Assembly: GCA_031553775.1 (NCBI GenBank) | Contig: JAVBLA010000006.1 | Span: forward strand, 1-61,205 | Direction: 5' to 3' | Length of the DNA stretch: 61,205 nt | Source: JAISFI01 sp031553775 | GTDB lineage: Bacteria; Bacteroidota; Bacteroidia; Bacteroidales; Azobacteroidaceae | Shown here: positions 1-8,366 of the stretch, one piece after another | Layout of the letters: the number at the start of each line of letters is the position of its first letter | Position numbering within the stretch: the stretch's first letter is position 1 | Program-made: the position numbers and the translations under genes | Notes under the pieces: model-generated | Told to the model about the DNA's origin: nothing | Databases searched by the model: none | What the model saw: only the letters and a program-made list of their open reading frames with translations

Positions 1-93
1 GAAATCGAAAAGAAATGGTATCAGCCCATTTGGAACTGGGGAATGATTTTTAATCAGTTTTTGACTATCTTTGAAAACAGAATCCAGGTATAA
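1..93 (+). CDS. IS256/Mutator-family transposase, C-terminal 30 residues (truncated by window edge)
   Basis: Frame 1 reads to a TAA at 91-93. The tail contains KKWYQPIWNW and a following aromatic stretch (NQFLTIFENRI). IS256-family (Mutator-like, DDE) transposases commonly end with a K-W-x-x-P-I-x-N-W motif followed by an amphipathic helix ending in F-E-x-R. Only the non-catalytic end is visible, so activity cannot be judged. The family call rests on this tail and the adjacent inverted-repeat-like end. Confidence 0.65.
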   Translation, partial: EIEKKWYQPIWNWGMIFNQFLTIFENRIQV

Positions 94-140
94 ACCTGGA
101 TCCCGTAGTTTTCTATTTACACAAAATTTTGGACAGTGTC
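1..140 (+). mobile_element. right end of an IS256-family insertion sequence
   Basis: The first 93 bases encode the last 30 residues of a transposase and are followed by a short hairpin (83-100). The end at about 112-140 reads, on the minus strand, GACACTGTCCAAAATTTTGT, which resembles the terminal inverted repeats of Bacteroidota IS256-type elements. The left end lies outside the window, so the target duplication cannot be checked. The element sits about 350 bp outside the left attachment site of the integrative element. Confidence 0.7.
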
Positions 141-185
141 AGAATAATCCTGAAACTCCATTTTTCCAAAAACAATTCATTGCTT

Positions 186-359
186 AGAAACTGTTTAAAT
201 TTTATTCAAAACACGCCGAAGGTGTGTAATATTTATAGAAGATGATTATCTTCGTTATTTATACGACCCCGTTGGGGGTCGCATATTGTGATAATTTCAA
301 CCATATCTATAAATATTTGAATCCTTCGGATTCCATATTGTTAATTTTAAACAGTTTCT
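186..359. repeat. MITE-like element: 14-bp inverted ends around three palindromes
   Basis: A perfect 14-bp inverted repeat (AGAAACTGTTTAAA at 186-199, its complement at 346-359) encloses three short hairpins: ACGCC-gaa-GGTGT (about 212-224), CGACCCC-gttg-GGGTCG (264-281) and GAATCC-ttc-GGATTC (319-333). They are separated by AT-rich TATAGA/TATAAAT spacers. Small gene-free elements of this style are scattered in Bacteroidota genomes. No transposase is inside, so mobilisation would need a trans-acting enzyme (inference). Confidence 0.55.
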
Positions 360-446
360 TAATTAATATGTCATTTTTATCTTCACTCAAGATTATTCCG
401 ATAGGAGGATTGACTGGGAACAATTTGGGAACAATCACCTTAAATA

Positions 447-487
447 AAAAACTCCAATCTTTTGAAAATCAATTGATTGGAGTTTTT
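447..487 (-). terminator. displaced terminator of tRNA-Leu (outside attL)
   Basis: A perfect 13-bp stem (447-459 with 475-487) is followed, reading leftwards, by a T-run. It lies 4 bp outside the left copy of the tRNA 3' end, in the position and orientation expected of the original terminator of tRNA-Leu before the element integrated. Confidence 0.6.
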
Positions 488-491
488 AAAA

Positions 492-504
492 GTACCCAGA
501 GCCG
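492..504. other. attL: 13-bp copy of the tRNA-Leu 3' end
   Basis: GTACCCAGAGCCG is identical to 12450-12462, the acceptor/T-arm end of tRNA-Leu. Similarity continues imperfectly for about 8 further bases (TGTTTGAA against GGGTCGAA). Together with the adjacent tyrosine integrase this marks the left junction of an integrated element. Confidence 0.85.
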
Positions 505-636
505 TGTTTGAAATATGCAATATCATACTTTTCATATATTCTTTCAAAATAGCCTATTTATACTCATAATATAAATATATTCAATAGGTTAGATTCGTAA
601 GAATTATTTCACAAAGTTACAATTTATTTCATATTA

Positions 637-669
637 TTGCTGTTATGTGGTGCAAATTTTGTATATTTG
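637..669 (+). promoter_or_regulatory. integrase promoter (Bacteroidota type)
   Basis: TTG at 637-639 and TATATTTG at 662-669 match the -33/-7 consensus, with a 22-bp gap that is slightly long. The -7 box lies inside the GTGGTGCAAAT inverted repeat, so a protein bound there would compete with RNA polymerase. Confidence 0.5.
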
Positions 670-675
670 CACCAC
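647..675. repeat. 11-bp inverted repeat GTGGTGCAAAT, probable integrase arm site or operator
   Basis: GTGGTGCAAAT (647-657) faces its exact complement (665-675) across 7 bp. The same 11-mer recurs near the other end at 12374. Presence only near the two element ends suggests binding sites for the integrase or excisionase, and the overlap with the -7 box suggests autoregulation. Confidence 0.6.
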
Positions 676-697
676 AATAGTTTTAAAAGCAATTATT

Positions 698-2011
698 ATG
701 TCAACTGTAACAGCATTTATAAGAACAAGCAAAAAATCGAAAGATGTTAATGTTCGCTTCCGGTTAAGAGATGGTCGCACCCTTCAATTATACCATGTTA
801 GTGAGTTGATGATTAATTCGGAGCTTTGGGATGATAAGAAGCAAACGATTAAAGCAAAAGTTTTATACAAGGAAACCGAACGGACAGAATTTAATAATGC
901 TGTTAACGACAGAAAAAAACTGATATCTGAAATTTACAGTAATAATATTGGGAAAAGTGATTTAACATCAGATTGGTTAGATGCTGAAATTGATAAGCAA
1001 CTGTATCCTGAAAAATACGGAGTAGCTCCCAAATCATTCTTTGATATTTTTGAAGAATTTTTGGATAAAAGAAAATTAGCCAATGTTCGTAAAAATAATT
1101 TCAAGGTAATTATCCGGGCATTGAAACGATTTGAAATGTATAAAAGTAAGAAAACAAGAACTTCCTTTGAACTGACATTGGACACAATAACATCAAGTAC
1201 CCTGAATGACATAAACAAGTTCTTAGAGAATGAACATATCTTTTATAAAGACTATCCCGAAATATATGAAGCTGTACCGGAAACAAGAACACCGCAACCG
1301 AGAGGACAAAATACCATCAATGATATTTTTACAAAATTCCGGACTTTCTATTTATGGGCGATTGATGAGGAGTTGACGAGAAATAATCCTTTCAAAAACT
1401 TCAAAATAGAGGAATGTGTTTACGGAACACCTTATTATATCACTGTGGAAGAACGGAAAAAGTTATATCAAACAAACCTATCAAGACATCCTAAGTTGGC
1501 TATACAAAGAGATGTATTTGTATTTCAATGCCTAATTGGCTGTCGGGTTGGAGACCTTTATAAAATGACTCGTTCTAACATTATTAATGGATGTATTGAG
1601 TATGTGGCCCGGAAAACCAAAGATAACAATCCTATCACAGTATCAGTGCCTCTCAATGCAACGGCAAGAGAGATTTTAGATAAGTATAAAGATTGTGGGG
1701 AAAAATTATTTCCCTTTATTTCAGAACAAAAATACAATGTTGCTATCAAAAGGATGTTTTTGGCAGCAAGACTTACAAGACCTGTAACCATTATTGACCC
1801 ATTGACACGGGATTCGGAAATACGACCTCTCAATGAGATAGCCTCATCACATTTGGCAAGGCGTTGTTTCGTGGGAAACCTTTATAAGAAAGTAAAAGAT
1901 CCTAATTTAGTTGGGGAGTTATCCGGGCATAAAAAAGGGAGCAAAGCATTTTCCCGGTATAGAGCTATTGACAACGAGATAAAACAAGAACTTGTTGATA
2001 TGTTGGATTAA
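698..2011 (+). CDS. tyrosine-type site-specific integrase
   Basis: A 437-residue tyrosine recombinase that should catalyse integration and excision of the surrounding element at tRNA-Leu. The catalytic set is visible: R283 (in GCRVGDL), H385-x-x-R388 (HLARR), H411 (LSGHKKGS) and nucleophile Y421 (FSRYRAI). An N-terminal arm-binding-like domain (about 1-90) and a SAM-like core-binding domain (about 110-240) precede the catalytic domain. I chose the ATG at 698. A GTG at 647 is in frame, but it would place the -7 box and the inverted repeat inside the gene and add 17 residues unlike a normal N-terminus. The gene reads away from attL, the usual arrangement for this class. Confidence 0.93.
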   Translation: MSTVTAFIRTSKKSKDVNVRFRLRDGRTLQLYHVSELMINSELWDDKKQTIKAKVLYKETERTEFNNAVNDRKKLISEIYSNNIGKSDLTSDWLDAEIDKQLYPEKYGVAPKSFFDIFEEFLDKRKLANVRKNNFKVIIRALKRFEMYKSKKTRTSFELTLDTITSSTLNDINKFLENEHIFYKDYPEIYEAVPETRTPQPRGQNTINDIFTKFRTFYLWAIDEELTRNNPFKNFKIEECVYGTPYYITVEERKKLYQTNLSRHPKLAIQRDVFVFQCLIGCRVGDLYKMTRSNIINGCIEYVARKTKDNNPITVSVPLNATAREILDKYKDCGEKLFPFISEQKYNVAIKRMFLAARLTRPVTIIDPLTRDSEIRPLNEIASSHLARRCFVGNLYKKVKDPNLVGELSGHKKGSKAFSRYRAIDNEIKQELVDMLD

Positions 2012-2052
2012 AGTTAATTTTGCATATTAATGACAAAATACTAAGAATCAGT

Positions 2053-2844
2053 ATGGACTTTGCGAAATTTAAGAGACTAATACAAGATATTGACACAACT
2101 CAAGAATTGTGTGATATTTTAAACGATATCATTAACAGGGAAATCATTAAAGATAATGATCAAATATATATCCGGTTAATTTTAAGCAAAAAGGATAACG
2201 ATTTTGTCATATTCTCCAATTTCTTAAATTTATTCAAAAAGGAAAAGCTAAATGAAAAACTTATTTGGGAAAGAGACAAAAAGAGTACACAAGCAAATTT
2301 TATCCAAATAAATAGTATAACTCAACGTGATCACTTAAAATATTGCGAAAAGAATATTCTACGAATAACAAATCAAATAGAGGTAATTGAATTTGGCATA
2401 ACATATTTAACTGAAAAAATTGAAGAGCTAAAAAAGGAGTATGGTGTTAATGTTCAGCCCTCAAACAATAGCAGTGTTAAAACCATAGAAGAACCAGCTT
2501 TAAACCCCATTTTTAAAAAAGAATCTATTCAAACCTATTGCCTTTATAACCGGACTGACGACAGATATATGATTAAGTATTTAGATGAACTCAACGATAT
2601 CTTTCATTTCGATGACACAAAAACACAAAAACAGATTTTCGGAGCTGTTTGTCTCATTTTATTAGAGAAAGAAGAAGGTAAGAAAAAAATATTCAAAGAT
2701 GTTCAGGATTTTACTCATTTAGCAACATTATTATCTGAATATTGGAATTATCCACTACCCAAAGGCATCAGGATGAACAAATACAAAGATAAAGCCAACA
2801 AATTAAAAGAAAAGTATGTTATCTTAGAAAGAAAACTACTGTAA
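2053..2844 (+). CDS. hypothetical protein of the integrative element
   Basis: A 263-residue, lysine-rich, mostly helical protein with no signal peptide or membrane segment. I do not recognise it. A coiled-coil-like stretch lies at about 95-135 (N-terminal to the VNVQPS linker). The C-terminal 75 residues have the charge and spacing pattern of RteC-type excision regulators, but this is weak. It begins 41 bp after the integrase stop on the same strand, so it is probably co-transcribed, and a strong terminator follows. ATG 2053 is preferred; an in-frame TTG at 2020 would add 11 residues. Confidence 0.7.
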   Translation: MDFAKFKRLIQDIDTTQELCDILNDIINREIIKDNDQIYIRLILSKKDNDFVIFSNFLNLFKKEKLNEKLIWERDKKSTQANFIQINSITQRDHLKYCEKNILRITNQIEVIEFGITYLTEKIEELKKEYGVNVQPSNNSSVKTIEEPALNPIFKKESIQTYCLYNRTDDRYMIKYLDELNDIFHFDDTKTQKQIFGAVCLILLEKEEGKKKIFKDVQDFTHLATLLSEYWNYPLPKGIRMNKYKDKANKLKEKYVILERKLL

Positions 2845-2878
2845 TATAGTAATTTATTCCCCTTAGAATCCCTCATAA

Positions 2879-2905
2879 AATCCCCTATGATTAGGGGATT
2901 TTTTT
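2879..2905 (+). terminator. intrinsic terminator after the integrase operon
   Basis: A 9-bp stem AATCCCCTA / TAGGGGATT (2879-2887 with 2892-2900) with a 4-nt loop is followed by TTTTT. It lies 35 bp after the stop at 2844. Confidence 0.85.
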
Positions 2906-3032
2906 GTATATCAATCCCTTACAGCTTCCTCAAAATCCCGTTTCCCTCCACTCAATATTTTTCTTATATATTTATTTCAACTGAAAGCAGTAGCTACCTT
3001 TCAGGAAAAGATAAAATTAAAAGAACTAAAAT

Positions 3033-3329
3033 ATGAATATTACTAATTTAATAAAAGAGGGTTCGCTAACATTGGCGGTAAACGCAAATGACCTTAAAGA
3101 GTTTGCAAGGGATATTATATCCCAAACTAAACGAGAAATGGAAGAAGCAATTATTAAGAAGCAATCGGAGAGATATGTTTCAACAAAGACAGCCTGTGAG
3201 ATTTTAGATATAAATCCTACAACTGCTTGGCGTTGGGAAACGAAAAATTTCCTTTCGCCTATAAAAGTAGGTGGCAAAAAGCGCTACCGGATGAGTGATA
3301 TTGAGCAAATTTTAAGTGTAAACAATTAA
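3033..3329 (+). CDS. excisionase-like helix-turn-helix protein
   Basis: A 98-residue protein whose C-terminal half is a MerR/Xis-type winged HTH: VSTKTACEILDINPTTAWRW followed by a wing (VGGKKRYRMSDIEQIL). Its N-terminal half is a helical, charged extension. In Bacteroidota mobile elements such HTH_17-type proteins act as excisionases or recombination directionality factors. Given its place beside a tyrosine integrase, control of excision is the likely role (inference). It is followed after 22 bp by another gene on the same strand. Confidence 0.8.
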   Translation: MNITNLIKEGSLTLAVNANDLKEFARDIISQTKREMEEAIIKKQSERYVSTKTACEILDINPTTAWRWETKNFLSPIKVGGKKRYRMSDIEQILSVNN

Positions 3330-3351
3330 TAAATCGATTAAATTAAAAATT

Positions 3352-4068
3352 ATGAGTGAATGTGTATCGTACAGAATTCAAATGACCGGAGAGGCAAAGG
3401 AAATTGAAAGAGCAAAAAACTTCATTGTTGGTAATCCTTTTCTGAAATTAGAAACAGATATAATGAGAAATATTCCAATACCTTCCGGATTGAGAGATGA
3501 GAAAAATAGATTGAATGGAGAAGAAGCCAATGAATATTTACAGAGGTTGTCGTTGAAAGAGAAAGAATTGATTATTAGGTTTCTCCATCTAAGAACAATG
3601 TATCTTAGCAATGTCAAAAAAAGTGATGAGGCTTTAACTTGGGATGATTGGAGTTTTAGATATAATCTTATTTATGATGTCATGGGGATAACACACCCTA
3701 ATATAGTATGGATTCATAATTATGGCTTTATGGATAAAGAAGACATAATTAAATTGAGTAACTTATTTCCTGAAACTCAGTTTGAACTCAAATGGGAAGA
3801 GGATTGGACAGAAGATCAAGGTTCTCTTGTTGTCAAATCAGGACTCATAGAAAAGTATGAAGTTCAAAATGAAAATGAATTTGATGAGAATATATTCGAT
3901 GGTCTTTCAATAGATTACAAAGTAAATGAGATTCCAAATCCATATTCAGAGTATAGCAGAAACAAGGAGAGGTGGAAAAACTTTTTTCCCATTCCTGATT
4001 ATGATGCTGATTTTGAAAAGATAAATAAAGATTTATATAGTGAAGAAGAGGATGATTTACCTTTCTAA
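3352..4068 (+). CDS. hypothetical acidic protein, possibly DUF1281-like
   Basis: A 238-residue soluble protein without signal peptide. The segment around 95-170 (a WDDWSFRYN turn followed by LFPETQFELKWEEDW) loosely recalls the ferredoxin-like domain of Api92/DUF1281 proteins, which are carried by mobile elements; I cannot confirm this by eye. The C-terminus is strongly acidic (EEEDD). It follows the excisionase-like gene by 22 bp and ends at a terminator shared with the convergent adhesin gene. Confidence 0.7.
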   Translation: MSECVSYRIQMTGEAKEIERAKNFIVGNPFLKLETDIMRNIPIPSGLRDEKNRLNGEEANEYLQRLSLKEKELIIRFLHLRTMYLSNVKKSDEALTWDDWSFRYNLIYDVMGITHPNIVWIHNYGFMDKEDIIKLSNLFPETQFELKWEEDWTEDQGSLVVKSGLIEKYEVQNENEFDENIFDGLSIDYKVNEIPNPYSEYSRNKERWKNFFPIPDYDADFEKINKDLYSEEEDDLPF

Positions 4069-4087
4069 AATTCAGTAGATAACAACA

Positions 4088-4128
4088 AAACCCACCACAA
4101 AGAGAATTTCTCTAAGGGTGGGTTTTTT
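4088..4128. terminator. bidirectional terminator between convergent genes
   Basis: A 9-bp stem AAACCCACC / GGTGGGTTT (4088-4096 with 4117-4125) is flanked by A-rich and T-rich runs. It can stop transcription arriving from 3352-4068 and from the adhesin gene on the other strand. Confidence 0.8.
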
Positions 4129-4149
4129 AATAAAATGATATTTGTACGG

Positions 4150-7100
4150 TTACTTTTTGATAATGATTTTTTTAGTTACCGGAGAACCATCTATGAAAAT
4201 TCGGACAAAATAGAATCCATCGGATAAATGAGAAACATCCAATTTTTCAATGAAATTTTCATTACTCAAAACACAAACCCCTGATTGATTGTAGATTTCT
4301 ACTTTTTCAATTGCTGATTCGGACCGGATAAACAGATATTGTTTGACCGGATTAGGGTAAATCTCTATTTTACCAATGTTGAGGTTATCAATCCCCATTC
4401 CATTAGTGCCAATAGAAAGAATTCCTTCAATAGAAGATGTAGAAGTTTCTTTTTGTTCGTCCCCATCTATATATATCAGATTAGGAGCAATGGCGGTTAT
4501 CGGGAAATTGCCTAATGCCGTTTGTTCACTAATTTTGATAGGTATAGAGAGGAATTCTCCATCTGTTCCGGAAATTGCTTTGTTTTGAGTTGAATAAATG
4601 ACAAATCTATATTTGTTTTCATCTTCAAACTTATTTATAGCAATAACATGAGTGTTTCTACTTGCACGGCTTCCAATAAATTCCAAATTTTCATCGTCAA
4701 TAGTTACACCTTCAGGTAAAACTAAATCCCAATTCAAAGCAATGACAGGAAGTTTGTTTTTCATGGATAGTATTAAATTACCTGTTAAATCGCCTTTGGA
4801 ATAATCTAACGACAGATTGGAGAATGATAACTCATAATCGGAATTAGAGCTTCTTAGCACACTATAATAAGCAGAGCCACGAGTTAAAACAACATTTACC
4901 AACTGTGTTAAATCAAGAATCGTAATAGCATTATTTTTATTCATGTCTCCGGCTTCAAACAAGAACGGTTTAGGATTTTTTCCTAAGATATAGTCAACCT
5001 CTGCAACAATATCCGAAATGGTTATAGTTCCATTGATATTGACATCTCCCATTTCGTGAATATAGAATGTTGTCGATGCTGAATTGATAGATTTTTCGGG
5101 TTTGTCGATTTCTGATATATAGAAAACAGCAGAGGTTCCACTTGACGAAATTGTATAATTCGCATATTTAGAAGGTGCAGTTTTCCAATCATACAGTAAC
5201 GGAATAGTTATTAATTCTCCCTCATTTCCTGTAATTTGCCTGTTTGAAGGGGAATAAATCATAAACCTGTATTTGTTTGGGTTAGATGATACTTGTACAG
5301 CATTCAGGATATGAACATTTTTACTGCACCTGTTTGACAGTCCAACTTTGTCTAAATCCACACTAACAAAAGAAGGAAATGTTATATCAATAGAAAATGC
5401 AATAATAGGGTCTTCATTCTCGATAGACAGTTTTAATGTATTTTGCATATCTGATACAACATTCGGATTCGTAAGGTCAAACTTGATAATTGCAGGCTGT
5501 AAACTTTTATTAATTGTCAAAGTGCCGTTTACATGCGTTATGTCATAGTTGGAAGCCGTACCTCCATTTATTACAATGGTATAAGTTCCTGACGGAGATA
5601 ACCGGATAGCAGCACACGACAGTTGAGGCTCTTGTGTAAGAATGCTTTTTGTTTCTCCATTTTTTAATCCTGTACAGGAATATGTAAATATAGGGTTTTC
5701 ATTTCCCCAATAACGACTTGCATTATTAGCAACAATGCTCAAAGGGGCTTTATTTATGGTTAATTTCCCTTTTTCATAAATAAAGTTGTAGTTGGTAGCA
5801 CTTCCACCGGAGCAAGTAATATCATAATTTCCAATATCACTATATTTGGTTGCTATGGTTGAGGCTGTTGGAGAATATATATTTGAGGCTGTGTTACCAT
5901 TCACAAATCCGACATAGGATAATGTTAAAGTTGGATTATTATCGCCATATAGCCTTGAAAGATTATCCGGAATAACTCGCAAATCTCGTTTTAAGATATT
6001 CAATAAGCCATTTTTATAAGTGAAAGAATAGTTTTCGGCTTCCGCTCCTGATGGATAAATAGCATAAGACCCAACATTGCTTAGAGATGTTCCCAAACAA
6101 TTATAAACAGGTTTTTTTGTTAATACATTTTCTGATTCTCCGTTCACAAAACCTTCGTATTTACAAGTGAATTGAGGAATTTCTCCGTAAGTCATTGAAA
6201 TGGCATCTGCCGTTACCATTACAGGAGCCTTGTTTATAGTCAACATACCTGCATTATATTGGGTTATTTCATAATTCAACGCATTCCCTCCTGATGCTGT
6301 GATTGGATAAGTACCAACCGGAGAGGCTTTTGTTGCATTACAAAACATTGTTGGTTCTGTGAGTATTACTGACCTTGTTTCGGAATTCTTGAATCCGGAA
6401 TAAGATGCGATACTGAAAGTTGGATTTTCTGCACCATAGATTCTGCTTGTATTACCAACTGTGGCAGTCAATGGAGCTTTGGTAATTTTTAAAATACCTT
6501 TTTCGTAAATGAGATTGTAGTTTGTCGCATTTCCACCGGAGCAAGTGATGTCATAATCTCCAACATTACTATTTTTAGTGGCAGTAGTTATAGTTGTTGG
6601 TTTTGTCGATATGTTAGATGCTGTATTCCCATTTACAAAACCATCATAAGATAGTGTCAATGTAGGATTATTATCGCCATATAGCCTTGAAAGATTATCC
6701 GGAATAACTCGCAAATCTCGCTTTAATATATTCAACAAACCTGTTTTATAAGTAAATGAATAATTTTCGGCTTCTGCTCCCGATGGTGTAATGGTATAAG
6801 AACCAACATTGCTTTGTGAGGTTCCACTACAAGAAAAAGAAGGCAGTTTAGTTAATACTGTTTCTGTTTCATTGTTTACAAAACCCTTATATTGACATGT
6901 GTATTCTAATGCATCTCCATAATTTATTGAAAGCGTATCTGCTCTAATTATCAGTTGTTTTTTGTTAATCGTTATGTTTATTACTATTGTGTCTGAGAGG
7001 GCTAAATTATGGTTGTATATGATACCTATGTTAATATCTCCCGCTTTTTTAATTGCCAAATTGTTTTCTGTAATTTCCATGCAATCATTTGATAGCTGAT

Positions 7101-8073
7101 AACTTACAATAAAATCGAATTCTCTATTTATAATATTTAAATCGATATTATCTCCATACGTTAAGTTGTTCAGTCTTGCCATAGATAAAAAAAGGTGATC
7201 TGATATTTGAAATTTATTATCTATAAAGGAATCCAATATTCGAGAATTATAATCTATAATATCTCTCCCATTTTTGCTACTTGCATCTTGGCTGCTTACA
7301 GTAGAGCCATTAATTAATATCAAAGAAGATGCTACGCAATTGGTTATTGTTCCAGAGTCACTTCCTGCAATTCTACCAACATATGAAGCTGTGGCAGCAG
7401 TAATTCTTACATTTGCGGCAAAGCAATTACTAATGCTACCGCTGCTAAATCCACAAATCCCACCGGCGTAAGAAGATCTAGCAGGAATAGAGTAGGAGAA
7501 AGATGCAACATTTCCTGTATTGTAGCAATTACCAATGCTTCCGCTTCTGTTATATCCACAAATCCCGCCAGCGTGAGGATTATCACTTCCGCTTCCGCTA
7601 TTGCTGGAAACATTGCTTTCATTATAGCAATTAGCTATATTTCCCGAATTCATATATCCACAAATCCCGCCTGCATAGCTCTTTTTAGTGTCAGACTTTC
7701 TGGTAATGCTACCTTCCACACCTAAATTCTTTATAGTAGCATCCAAGATATACCCAAATACTCCCACATAAGAATTGGTCATATTTATATTGGCAGTAAC
7801 TACACATCCTCCTCCATCAAAATTTCCACTAAAATAACGAGATTCTGAATTTCCAATTATAGTAGTAATCTCTGTTAGATTTTGCATTAATAGAAAATAT
7901 CTCCCGGAATATGTATTTCCTCCATTTACAGCAGTAGCCAAAGCTTCCATATCTGCTTTGGAAGAAATAAGATAGGGGTCAGATTCTGTACCTGAGCCAC
8001 CACTGTAAGTTTGTGCAAAGCTGCTTATTACAGAAAATAAGCAAAGGATTATTAAGAGTATAGTTTTGTTCAT
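4150..8073 (-). CDS. large T9SS-secreted adhesin: GLUG, six MBG repeats, cohesin-like and dockerin-like modules
   Basis: A 1307-residue secreted surface protein. Visible in order: signal peptide (1-20, ending SSFAQ); GLUG-type repeats (about 135-250, GGICGY...NCYN); six MBG repeats of about 80 residues (371-855) with the YG...P...Y.GF.NGE pattern; a cohesin-like beta domain (about 860-1005); two dockerin-like EF-hand loops (GDVNINGTITISD at 1009 and GDMNKNNAITILD at 1042); a second cohesin-like domain (about 1075-1220); and a T9SS type-A sorting domain (about 1230-1307, IEIYPNPV start, KKIIIKK end). It is the last gene of a three-gene minus-strand operon. As cargo of the mobile island it probably changes host-cell or partner adhesion (inference). 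No catalytic domain is seen. Confidence 0.9.
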   Translation of the reverse strand: MNKTILLIILCLFSVISSFAQTYSGGSGTESDPYLISSKADMEALATAVNGGNTYSGRYFLLMQNLTEITTIIGNSESRYFSGNFDGGGCVVTANINMTNSYVGVFGYILDATIKNLGVEGSITRKSDTKKSYAGGICGYMNSGNIANCYNESNVSSNSGSGSDNPHAGGICGYNRSGSIGNCYNTGNVASFSYSIPARSSYAGGICGFSSGSISNCFAANVRITAATASYVGRIAGSDSGTITNCVASSLILINGSTVSSQDASSKNGRDIIDYNSRILDSFIDNKFQISDHLFLSMARLNNLTYGDNIDLNIINREFDFIVSYQLSNDCMEITENNLAIKKAGDINIGIIYNHNLALSDTIVINITINKKQLIIRADTLSINYGDALEYTCQYKGFVNNETETVLTKLPSFSCSGTSQSNVGSYTITPSGAEAENYSFTYKTGLLNILKRDLRVIPDNLSRLYGDNNPTLTLSYDGFVNGNTASNISTKPTTITTATKNSNVGDYDITCSGGNATNYNLIYEKGILKITKAPLTATVGNTSRIYGAENPTFSIASYSGFKNSETRSVILTEPTMFCNATKASPVGTYPITASGGNALNYEITQYNAGMLTINKAPVMVTADAISMTYGEIPQFTCKYEGFVNGESENVLTKKPVYNCLGTSLSNVGSYAIYPSGAEAENYSFTYKNGLLNILKRDLRVIPDNLSRLYGDNNPTLTLSYVGFVNGNTASNIYSPTASTIATKYSDIGNYDITCSGGSATNYNFIYEKGKLTINKAPLSIVANNASRYWGNENPIFTYSCTGLKNGETKSILTQEPQLSCAAIRLSPSGTYTIVINGGTASNYDITHVNGTLTINKSLQPAIIKFDLTNPNVVSDMQNTLKLSIENEDPIIAFSIDITFPSFVSVDLDKVGLSNRCSKNVHILNAVQVSSNPNKYRFMIYSPSNRQITGNEGELITIPLLYDWKTAPSKYANYTISSSGTSAVFYISEIDKPEKSINSASTTFYIHEMGDVNINGTITISDIVAEVDYILGKNPKPFLFEAGDMNKNNAITILDLTQLVNVVLTRGSAYYSVLRSSNSDYELSFSNLSLDYSKGDLTGNLILSMKNKLPVIALNWDLVLPEGVTIDDENLEFIGSRASRNTHVIAINKFEDENKYRFVIYSTQNKAISGTDGEFLSIPIKISEQTALGNFPITAIAPNLIYIDGDEQKETSTSSIEGILSIGTNGMGIDNLNIGKIEIYPNPVKQYLFIRSESAIEKVEIYNQSGVCVLSNENFIEKLDVSHLSDGFYFVRIFIDGSPVTKKIIIKK
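5509..6963 (-). repeat. tandem duplication of a three-MBG block inside the adhesin gene
   Basis: Residues 371-614 and 615-855 are two copies of the same MBG-A, MBG-B, MBG-C order, about 244 residues (732 bp) apart. Parts are nearly identical at the DNA level, for example the stretch encoding RDLRVIPDNLSRLYGDNNPT near 5940-5995 and 6660-6720. This suggests a recent internal duplication and a site for copy-number change. Confidence 0.8.
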
Positions 8074-8085
8074 GAGAGATTTATT

Positions 8086-8346
8086 TTATAATTCAACAAT
8101 ATTTAAGTCGTGACCGTGATTTTTCAAATTATGATTATAATTTTTTAAGTCTGTTTCTAATTTCTCTATTTTCGCATCAGCATGTTTCTCTATGGAATAA
8201 GATTCAATAAGGGCAATAATAATCGGAATAATAAATAGCAATGCCGAAATTGATACTTCTTTTTTCGTGACTATCATATAAACAAAATATATTGAAACAA
8301 GCATTGATACAGCAACTGATATAAAATGATTTTTAAAGAATTTCAT
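8086..8346 (-). CDS. small membrane protein with two transmembrane segments
   Basis: An 86-residue protein with two hydrophobic helices (about 8-26 and 33-49) and a charged, coiled-coil-like C-terminal tail (about 52-86, KIEKLETDLKNYNHNL). I do not recognise the family. It sits 12 bp before the adhesin start and 20 bp after the 115-residue gene, all on the minus strand, so the three are probably one operon. A role in regulation or delivery of the adhesin is possible but only suggested by position. The two-helix-plus-charged-tail plan also fits a small toxin or holin-like protein. Confidence 0.7.
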   Translation of the reverse strand: MKFFKNHFISVAVSMLVSIYFVYMIVTKKEVSISALLFIIPIIIALIESYSIEKHADAKIEKLETDLKNYNHNLKNHGHDLNIVEL

Positions 8347-8366
8347 AATGCCTAATTTTTTTAGAT

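Noticed and set aside
242..511. 89-codon open frame at the left end
   Set aside because: It runs through the palindromes of the MITE-like element, the terminator and attL, and has no domain or promoter support.
647..697. GTG start for the integrase at 647
   Set aside because: It would put the -7 box and the inverted repeat inside the coding region; ATG 698 gives the expected N-terminus.
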